Below the pieces are notes generated by a model, which saw only the letters and a list, made by a program, of their open reading frames with translations, ran no database searches and had not been told where the DNA came from. The position numbers and the translations under genes are program-made. From assembly GCF_932294415.1 (NCBI RefSeq), contig NC_065535.1, positions 69,619,362 to 69,683,361 of the forward strand: a stretch of DNA of 64,000 nt, given 5' to 3'. Positions 56,040 to 64,000 of this stretch are shown here, piece after piece. Every line of letters begins with the position of its first letter. The stretch's first letter is position 1. The DNA comes from Quercus robur. Lineage: Eukaryota; Streptophyta; Magnoliopsida; Fagales; Fagaceae.

Positions 56040-57233
56040 CTAAGAAACTACATCAAGAATAGAACAAATTCTGTCAACAAAAAAACCATTACAATCCTCA
56101 TCTAAAATAGTCCTAATGATCTCAGGTGGGCAATCAAAATGCACCAAGCAAGAACTCTGATCCAACCCCACCTTAGCCAACATGTTCGCACAACGATTTG
56201 CCTCCCAGTAGCAGTGTTTAAACTGAATTTGTTGGAATTGCATCATTAACTGCTTACAATCATCCAAAATGGGCGAAATAATATATCCCTCATAGTTTGG
56301 GTTCCTAAATACATCAACAATTGATTTGGCGTCAAGCTTAACAATAATGGAGTGTATATTCAAATTGCAGCAAAGAGTTAGTCCATCCCTGATACCCCAC
56401 AATTCAGCCGCATAATTGGTAGTTGACCCAATATTCCTAGAGAATCCAGCAAGCCAAGCACCATTTTCATCCCTGACTAGCCCCCCACACCTTGCTAGAC
56501 CCGAGCTTCCAACAACATCCCCGCCCGTGTTAAGCTTAGCCCAACCAGGTGGTGGTTTTTCCCAACACACCCTCTTGATAATGCGGCGTGACAATTCTCT
56601 CGGGTGTGAGACACAATACATAAACTCCATTGCTTTATTTTGAATATCAACCACCAAGTTTAGATTCTGCATTTTCCTATTGAAGACAAAATCATTCCTA
56701 TACTTCCATATGCTCCAAATAGCAAAAGGAAAAAGAATTTTCCAAGGGGGTTGTCTAGTAGGTTGGTTGGTGTTCAATCTACCATTTAAGTTTAACCAAT
56801 TTGTCAGGTTGGAATTCCAGAGCCTGTGGTTGCTCATCTGCACACCAATCTGCCTCCACACGAATTGAACCCAAGGGCAATCCCTTAAGGCATGCAAGAT
56901 AGTTTCAACTTCCCTATTGCAAATGGGACAATTTCCATTTTCTACCACTCCTCTTCTTGTGAGACATTCTTTGACAGCAATGCTATTGTGAGCACATTGC
57001 CAAAAAAAGGATTTGATGCGAGGAAGAGTCAGAGCTTTCCAAATCCAACTCACTGTAAATGTTGCAGCTTCCTCTCTATCTATAGCAAGATTATATGCAC
57101 TCTTTAAATCAAAGCTACCCTTCGGGTTTGCAGCCCATACAAGCTTATCACCACTTTTACCTGTTAGTGACAGCGGAGTGGCTTGGAGCACATGCTTAAT
57201 TTCTTGAGGAAAACAAAAGGCACACGATTCCAA
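56040..57233 (-). pseudogene. LINE ORF2: zf-RVT and RNase H
   Basis: zf-RVT with CPICNREVETILHALRDCP preceded by FFWQCAHNSIAVKECLTRRG. RNase H with the Asp position changed (KLNTGGDVVG instead of the usual KLNxDGA), Glu in TNYAAELWGIRDGL, Asp in VKLDAKSIVDVF and the terminal YWEANRCANMLAKVG. This 397-residue stretch is open. The loss of the first catalytic Asp would inactivate RNase H. Confidence 0.85.
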
Positions 57234-57727
57234 TCAATTCCAGAGTCCACCATGATGTCTTTGACAGCCCAATTGGAAGCCCCTCTAGTTAAGGGGCCCT
57301 GAATAAGGTTCCTTAGAGGGCCTGGTTTCATCCACTTCCCATGCCAGAAGCTTAGCATGCTATCCCTTCCTGCCATCCACATACTCCCTTATGTAAAAAC
57401 TTCTCTTCCTTTCTTGATTGCTTTCCAAATCCGTGAGCAAGGCAGCTTGTTAGCATTGGCTGCATTTAACCTCCTGTTATTACAGTATTTTGCTTGAAGG
57501 ACTTTGGCCCATGGTGCCTCCTTTTCAGTGTTGAGCCTCCAATTGAGCTTGGCAAGCATGACTATATTTCTTCCCCTAGCTGTTTGCAATCCTTGATCCC
57601 CATCTTCTTTAGGTTTGGTCACCTTATGCCACCCAACCCAATGCATGTTCCTCATTGACTCTGTTGTACCCCAAAGAAAATTCTGGTTCACTCTATCTAT
57701 ACCATCCAAAATTCTCCTTGGCAACAA
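57164..57727 (-). pseudogene. LINE ORF2: post-RT region
   Basis: LDGIDRVNQNFLWGTTESMR, MHWVGWHKVTKPKEDGD and, after a stop at about 57389, DSMLSFWHGKWM. These are typical of the segment between RT and zf-RVT. Split by one stop and one frameshift. Confidence 0.8.
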
Positions 57728-57733
57728 ATTACA

Positions 57734-59077
57734 TTACATGACATAGGAGGGGATTGCAGCTGTGGAAGCTTGAATAAGCACATTTTGCCCTGCTAAGGAC
57801 AGTAAATTGGCCTTCCAACTTGTAAGTTTCTGCTTCACTCTATCCAAAATGAAATTAAACTCGTTGGAAGAGTCTCCCGGAACCTTCAAAGGAATCCCCA
57901 AATATTTTCCAATGTTTGGAGTGAAGCTAAAACCGAGAATGTCACTAAGAGATTCTCTAGTGTCAATGTCAACATTGGGTGAAAAGTAGACTCTAGATTT
58001 TGCTTCACTCACAAATTGGCTCGACAAGCTACAAAACACATCTGAAACATCTTTGATAGCTATACAATTGGTAAGGTTCGCTTTAGCAAAGAAGACGATG
58101 TCATCTGCAAATATCAAGTGGGAGAAAGTCGGTCTGCTTTAAGAGACTTTAACAGGCTGCCACAAATTCTCCCTACATTTCTCCTCAACTAGTTGCCCAA
58201 GGAACTCCATACAGAGAATGAAAAGATATGGGGATAGCAGATCCCCTTGCCTTATCCCTCTTGAAGGGTAGATTGGGTCTAGAGCATCCCCATTGACCAA
58301 AATTGAGGTAGAGACCGTTGAGACACAGCTTATAATAATGTCAATGAGATTCATAGGGAGGTTAATTCTATAAAGCATGTCTCTTATAAAACTCCATTCC
58401 AATTTGTCATACACCTTCTCCAAATCAATCTTCAACACCATATATCCCTCTTTACCTCTCTTCTTGCTAATGGAATGAATAACTTCTTAGGCTATGATAG
58501 CATTAGCAATGCCCCTTCTTCTAGGAACAAACGCAGCTTGGAGGGGGGAGACTAGAGTGTCAAGAAAAGGTCTCAATCTAGCCGCTAAGATCTTTATGAC
58601 TTTCTTATAGACTGTATTACATAAACTTATAGGTCTATAGTTCCCTAGGGTCTTCGGTCCTTGAATTTTTGGGATGAGAGCAACATGGGTCTTGTTCAGG
58701 TATTCCGACACTCTTCTCTCTTCAAAAATCCTCTTCACTTCATCCAAAATTGATTTACCCACTAGGAGCCAGAATTTTTAGAAGAAGCCCGCATGTAAAC
58801 CATCTGGGTCTGGGGCTTTAAAGGCTTTCAAAGACCATAAGGCTACCTTAATTTCATCTTCCGTTACCGCTCCACTGATGCTAACCTTTTCCTCATCCAA
58901 AAGCATGGCTTGCCATTGGGAAGGCACTGAAGCTAGCCGGGGTACACTGGTGAAGGAAGAAGTGAAAGTATCCATAAATCCCGCCCTAATGAACTCCTTG
59001 ATTCCATTCTCCTCATATATCCAATCCCCAACAGAATTTTTAATAGCCAAAATCTTATTCCTTTTCCTTCTCACCAA
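57734..59077 (-). pseudogene. LINE ORF2: reverse transcriptase
   Basis: KAPDPDGLHAGFF, VALIPKIQGPKTLGNYRPIS, ALQAAFVPRRR, LKIDLEKVYDKLEWSFI, YPSRGIRQGDLLSPYLFILC and FADDIVFFAKAN (the FADD catalytic box, about 58095) follow in order. Stops or shifts at about 58778, 58487 and 58139 and near 58118 break it into four pieces. All RT signature blocks remain recognisable. Confidence 0.88.
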
Positions 59078-59671
59078 AGTCGAAACATGATAGAAATTGG
59101 TGTTTTCTATCCCTTTGTATCATCCAATTAACCCAAGACTTAAGAGCCCATAATTCCTCCTCTTGACTAAGAATAGTATCAAACTCCTTTACCAACTCTT
59201 TTTCAAGGTTTAGGAGGAAGGTTGATGGCTTTATGGAGACTTTTCGTTGGATGCCTTTCAACCTCGCTAGGATATTCTTTTTCTTGACAAAAATGTTACC
59301 AAAATGACGCCTGTTCCAAGAGTTAGCCTCCTTGGTAAAGATCTCAGTTGCTTCTTTCAGATTGCAGGGCTGTCTCCAAGACTGCGTAACAATACTCGAA
59401 AAGGTGGGGTCAGTCAACCAGCAGATCTAGAACTTGAAAGGCCTTTCTCTCTCCCTGGTTGCTCTAGGAAGCAAATCAATCATAACCGGACAGTGATCTG
59501 AGTGACACCTTGCAAGATGCATAACTCTTGCTTCAAGATAAAGTAGGAACCAGCTGGGATTAACAAAAACTTGTCTAGTCTTACTTGGATGAGAGCTTGG
59601 ACTTCCCTTTTATTAGTCCAAATGAAGCGCGGCCCAAAAAACCCAATATCAATCATATTGCAATTATCCAA
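59055..59671 (-). pseudogene. LINE ORF2: endonuclease C-terminus and EN-RT linker
   Basis: CNMIDIGFFGPRFIWTNKRE and the SDHCPVMI region belong to the endonuclease end. The linker has SWNRRHFGNIFVKKKNILAR and EEELWALKSWVNWMIQ. Two frame changes occur. Confidence 0.78.
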
Positions 59672-59697
59672 ACACTCTTTGAATCGAAGAGAGCTAT

Positions 59698-60297
59698 TTA
59701 CCCCAACAGCCCTCCCCCCAAACTTATCCTTAGCTGTAAGGGTTTCATTAAATCACCCGCAATAACCCAAGGCATATCATGAAGCTCGGCTACTTTATTT
59801 AAGTTATTCCATAATATATGCCTTTCGGCACTCCTAGGACTAGCATAAATTGCAGTAAATAACCAACTGAAGTTAGAGTTCAGTACCTTAACCATGGCAT
59901 GGATCTCTTGTTCAATACTTGACAACGGTTTAACCTCCACTCTATCAGAATTCCAGAGCATCCATAGCCCACCAGCATATCTGATAGTATCCGTATGGAT
60001 CACACCATCAAATGGGAGACGATCAATGATCTCTTTAGCCCGTTCACCACCAACTTTAGTTTCCATCAGAACTAGTATAGCCGGATTGTGGATACGAATT
60101 AATTTTCTAACATGACCTTGGAAGGTGGGCTTTAAAGCTCCCCTACAATTCCATATGATGACATTCATGAGGATAAAAAATTTGGAGGTGAGGCACTCGT
60201 CAAAAGGAGGCATCAGCTTGACCTCCTTTCTCAAATTCCATTTGAACCGCTCCCGCATCTCATTTGTCTGCTCCAACCACTCATAGTTCAAAAGCAT
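59698..60297 (-). pseudogene. LINE ORF2: AP-type endonuclease
   Basis: MNVIIWNCRGALKPTFQGHV carries the catalytic Asn. ILVLMETKVGG carries the metal-binding Glu, and IYASPRSAERHILWNNLNKV and WVIAGDLMKPL follow. The usual GDFNE motif is altered (GDLMKP) next to a frameshift. It nicks target DNA for priming. Confidence 0.85.
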
Positions 60298-60300
60298 ACA

Positions 60301-60758
60301 AATAAAGCATTAGTATCAGCGATTCTAAAAATATCACATTTTAACACATCAAAAAATTACTTTATTATTTTAGCACACCATTTTACAATACACAATACAC
60401 CATATCTTCTATTCTTTAATTCAATACATTAAAAAAAACATTTAAAAAAACTCCAACAATAAAAAAAATATACAGAATACAAAACACTATATCACCCACT
60501 ACCACCACCACCCATAGCCCACCCCCACCACAACCCACCACTATTACAAACCCACCACCACCGGCCACTAGAAACACAACCACCAAAATCAACTCACAGA
60601 ACAACCTGAAAAACACTACCACACGCCAAGAGAGATGTTTCTCTCTTCGAATCACTCCTGATTTGGTTTAAAATCACGTAAAGTGGGTAGCATCCAAAAA
60701 GCTTTTTTGGCGTGAGTGGTTGCGTCAAGAAATTAAGTGGAAAAACAACCATGAAAAT

Positions 60759-60809
<51 letters not shown>

Positions 60810-61238
60810 AGGGAATAAATGAATTGTTGGACTTTCACTAGCTCTTTAGTGATATTAAGGTAAAGTTTTTTTATTATAATTAATCAGTTTTTCAGGTGCA
60901 ACTATATATTAGTCAGTTAAAGAAATATTTTTGTTTATAGATATAGTTAACGAGTGTCTCGAGGTAATAGCTAAGGTTGAGTTTTTTTTTTTTTTTTTTT
61001 TTTTTAATTTGCATTAACAGTTAAAGAAGTATTTACTTATTTGCTTTTGTTGATACTCGTTTACAAAAGGTTTTATTTATTTGTTTTTGTTGTTTCCCAA
61101 CGTAGTGTGGCTTACTAAATTTCTTCTTATGGAATATGCAAATGCATCTGTTATCAAAAGCCATTCTTAAAATATGACAACTCATAATTTGTGAAGTTTA
61201 GAATTAATAAATGCTCAAAAATAAATTATAATGTACAT
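60301..61238. other. Non-coding stretch
   Basis: (CCA)n-rich block at about 60500-60580, (TA)n at about 60764-60806, poly-T at about 60980-61004. No gene. The last five bases (TACAT) precede the gypsy LTR. Confidence 0.5.
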
Positions 61239-61913
61239 TGTGGGGCCCGACCCAAAATAATGGGCTAGTTAAATACGGGCCCGTCCGAAAAGTATCGTGT
61301 CCGAGGAGAAGTCATAGCCAAAACATTATTCAAGCCCAACTGCGGTAAAAGAAACCTGTCCGAGGAGTAACACCTCCTCGGACACTACGAAGTCCAGGCC
61401 AAGAGCTCGCCCCAACCACTGCAGCTCATCCTCCAAGCATATAAAAAAGAATAAAACCCAAAATATCTCATGGAAAGCTGCTACCACCACATTAAATGTG
61501 TCACAACCACCCTCTTGGCCGTATTAATGAGGAAAAGACCCCTGAACAATACTACCTTGGCCACTGCAACTCACAAGGAAGTGATAAAGGTGTCTGATAG
61601 AACAGGTGCTCAAGTGGGGGCATAGATGATCAACAAGTGTAAGGTTCATATAAGAATGAGAGAGCTATATAATGTAATGGAGTCCCTCAAAGAGAGGGAC
61701 GAAGAAGGTATTCGGCACTCAGGAAATAGAATCTTCTGTTGAATATCCATTCTTGTGTTTTTATTCCTGCAATAATATTCTCCATGCATCAAACCGACTA
61801 TGCTCACTGAGGCTAAGTTCTTTGACCCATCCTCTACAAGTATTTATTGTGTGTTGCGCCTTGGGCCAAGGCCTGATCAATAGGGTTCGGGCCAGGAAAA
61901 TCGTGCAACTGCA
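61239..61913 (+). repeat. 5' LTR of the gypsy element, 675 bp
   Basis: Starts TGTGGGGCCCGACCC and ends GCAACTGCA two bases before TTGGCGCC. It has TCCGAGGAG motifs. It shares its first ten bases and near-identical length with the solo LTR at 29039-29716. Confidence 0.85.
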
Positions 61914-61915
61914 AT

Positions 61916-61933
61916 TGGCGCCGTCTGTGGGAA
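61916..61933 (+). other. Primer binding site of the gypsy element
   Basis: TTGGCGCCGTCTGTGGGA just inside the LTR, the usual start of the primer site in this plant gypsy group. Confidence 0.75.
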
Positions 61934-61966
61934 GAACTAGGGCATCAGCTAGCACAACGGTCGAGT

Positions 61967-63571
61967 ATGGCAAAACTAGGCCCACACCAAGAGAATCCTC
62001 ACCAGGTTAACTCCCAACAGACACAACCCGCCGAGTCCCAGAGGCAAAATAACCCCACCAACCCAGGCGGCAAGGGGAATCGTGAGGGAAGTGTGCATAC
62101 TATCCGGACGAGCCAGAGTCACATTCAGACAGGTAGTCACGTGTCCTAGAGGCGAAATAGTCATCAGGCCATGCAGCGAGAGATAGATGACTTGAAAAGG
62201 GAGTTACGACGTGTGTGGCGAAAACGATTTCCCTCTGACTCAGACGAGTCTTCTAATGCGGAGGATGCGAGTTACCGACGGAGGTCAAGGACCCCCCCAA
62301 GTGAAACCTTTTCCTATGAAAGGGAACCACGCCCTATACGGAAGTATGAGAACCCATCCAGCAAGGGTTCGGGGAACGATGTTATGAAGAAGGCATTGGA
62401 CCAGGTTTCAAGGTCACCCTTCATGTATAGAATTGAAGGGGCTAAGCTGCCTCGATGCTTCAACCAACCGGCGTTCGCCATCTATAACGGCCGAGCAGAC
62501 CCGGTAGAGCATGTGAGCCAGTTTAACCAGAAAATGGCAATCTACTCGCAAAATGAAGTCCTAATGTGCAAAATCTTCCCATCTAGCTTGGGATCAATGG
62601 TGATGAGGTGGTTCAACAGCCTGAAGACAAATTCCATAGGCTTCTACAAGCAGCTTACTCAGGCTTTCTGCTCCCGTTTTATCACAAACACCAGAGTCCC
62701 TCGACCCCTTAGTTCACTATTGTCCTTATCCATGCACGAAAGAGAGACCCTGAAAGCATACTCGGATAGATATTGGGAGGTGTATAACGACTTAGATGAC
62801 AACCATGATGATGTTGCTATCAGCACGTTCAAAAGTGGCCTTCCCACCGAACATGGCTTAAGGAAATCCCTCACTGGTAAACCAGTTGCCGACGTTCATC
62901 AGTTGATGGATAGGATCGACAAGTACAAAAGGGTGGAGGAAGATCAGCTGCAAGGAAAGGGAAAGGAGAAGGTCATCCCCCCCAAAGCAAATGACTTTAG
63001 GTCGGAACGGTATAATCCTAGCCAACCGAGGAGAGATTTTTTGCGACAGGCTGGATAGAGCCACCCACAAACAGTGAATGCCGTGTTCAGAGAGCCAATG
63101 CAACAGGTGCTGGAGAAAGTAAGGAACGAGCCCTATTTTAGATGGCCAGGAAAGATGGCCGGAGACCCTTCCAAACGTAACCAGGACCTGTACTGTCACT
63201 ACCATCAGGACCATGAGCATACCACTGAGGATTGCAGGAATCTATGGAATCACCTAGATCAGTTGGTCCGAGAAGGGAAGTTACGTCACCTTCTGCACCC
63301 CTCAAGCGGCCATCCAGGTCAAGCAATACAAGAGTCTCGAAAGGATGTGTCCTTAAGACCCCCCACCGGAACGATACATGTCATCCTCGCTGCACCAGGA
63401 AGAACTGGGCCACCCATCCCCAGGGTACTGGCTGTCGATCGGCTCCCCTCCGAGGACAGGCATAGGAACCCAAAAGGTCAAAAAAGCGAAGCTCTTTGTT
63501 ACTGGGATTCTCGGACGAGGATAAGAGAGGAACTATTCAACCTCACGACGATGCCTTGGTGGTTACGTTAA
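61967..63571 (+). pseudogene. Gypsy gag polyprotein, broken
   Basis: The same frame runs from MAKLGPHQENPHQ (61967) through a TAG at 62147. It continues with a basic, Ser/Arg-rich N-terminal part and the retrotransposon gag domain (FAIYNGRADPVEHVSQFNQK, FPSSLGSMVMRWFNSL, YKQLTQAFCSRFI). After a TAG at 63056 come EPYFRWPGKMAGDPSKRNQD and a Cys/His cluster, CHYHQDHEHTTEDC. Gag would form the virus-like particle that packages element RNA. The frame should pass into protease near 63500, but a frameshift there separates them. Confidence 0.85.
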
Positions 63572-64000
63572 GAATTGGAGGCTTCGATGTGAGAAGGGTG
63601 TTAGTAAACTCGGGAAGTGCGGTAGAGATAATGTACCCTGATCTATACAAGGGGCTGAACCTGAAGTCGGAAGATTTGGCAGCTTATGATTCCCCCCTTC
63701 TCAGCTTCGAAGGGAGGATTGTTACACCAAAAGGGTAGATCCGACTACCCGTGCAGATTGGGTCGGAGGTGGTGGAGGTAAATTTTATCGTGGTCGACGC
63801 TTACTCACCCTACACCGCAATAGTTGCCAGGCCATGGATCCACGCCCTAGAAGCCGTATCCTCCACACTCCACCAAAAAGTAAAATACCCATCCAGAGGA
63901 CAAGTAGAAGAGATCCGAGGAGATCAGACCGTAGCCAGGAAGTGTATGGTTGCCGCCATCTTACATCGGCCCGCTGCTGAGTCCTCTGCCCCACAGAGCT
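63496..64000 (+). pseudogene. Gypsy aspartic protease region, active-site Asp changed
   Basis: VTLRIGGFDVRRVLVNSGSA occupies the protease active site, but the expected Asp of the D(S/N)G triad reads Asn (AAC, about 63607). After YPDLYKGLNLKSEDLAAYDS a TAG at 63736 interrupts. The frame then continues IRLPVQIG...FIVVDAYSPYTAIVARPWI to the window end. RT lies beyond the window. Confidence 0.82.

Larger units (their letters stand above)
56008..60300 (-). mobile_element. L1-type LINE, nearly full ORF2, 5' truncated
   Basis: The poly-T run at 56008-56015 marks the 3' end. Minus-strand domain order is endonuclease, RT, zf-RVT, RNase H. It lacks ORF1 and the 5'-UTR. At least eight stops or frameshifts divide the frame. 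No clear target duplication was found. Confidence 0.88.
61239..64000 (+). mobile_element. Ty3/gypsy retrotransposon, 5' part, runs off the window
   Basis: 5' LTR, primer site, gag and protease follow in order, and the element continues past 64000. The gag type suggests the Tat/Retand group. Several stops and one frameshift show it is defective. Confidence 0.88.

Noticed and set aside
60416..60655. Gly/Val-rich minus-strand open frame
   Set aside because: Produced by a (CCA)n block; low complexity.

Overview
The window is plant nuclear DNA, almost certainly from a woody eudicot. A Fagaceae-type tree is my impression from the repeat style, but nothing here proves it. It is AT-rich, has GT-AG introns, and is packed with plant transposable elements. 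I see no complete host gene: every recognisable host exon is a fragment carried inside a transposon.

Left third (1-20,924). The dominant feature is one Mutator-like element (MULE) of about 20.45 kb at 462-20914. It has 164-bp terminal inverted repeats (7 mismatches by eye) and a perfect 10-bp target duplication, GCGATTTGGT, at 452-461 and 20915-20924. Inside, left to right, are: a receptor-kinase C-terminal scrap (-), a six-exon plant mobile domain (PMD/MAIN-like) gene (+), the last three exons of the 20S proteasome beta-1 gene PBA1 (+), a hairpin-repeat cluster, a MITE, a two-exon MuDR-type transposase gene (+), an unidentified terminal exon (+), a second hairpin cluster, tandem repeats, two exons of a plastid EngA/Der-type GTPase gene (-), and a GC-richer segment that may be a captured 5' gene end (-). 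It is both a coding MULE (now decayed) and a Pack-MULE.

Middle (20,925-46,018). This is a mosaic: a 5'-truncated LINE, four copies of one MITE family, a 1.5-kb Helitron with exact ends and a short Helitron, a decayed caulimovirid-like reverse transcriptase remnant, LINE pieces nested in one another, two solo LTRs with exact 5-bp target duplications (29039-29716 and 44302-45579), a decayed copia solo LTR (32475-33573), tandem duplications and microsatellites.

Right (46,024-64,000). A complete but dead Ty1/copia element lies at 46024-55358 (minus, 1106-bp LTRs, TSD ATTAT). Its gag is almost absent and its YVDD motif is deleted, and an additional ORF of the 'putative plant transposon protein' type sits between pol and the 3' LTR. 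Then come a near-complete L1-type LINE (minus, 56008-60300) and the 5' half of a Ty3/gypsy element (plus, 61239 to the window end).

Most nonsense codons across these elements can be explained by C-to-T or G-to-A changes, and the copia LTR pair differs almost only by transitions. That fits long-term cytosine methylation of silenced repeats. The composite MULE, with its repeated palindromic modules, is the most unusual object here.
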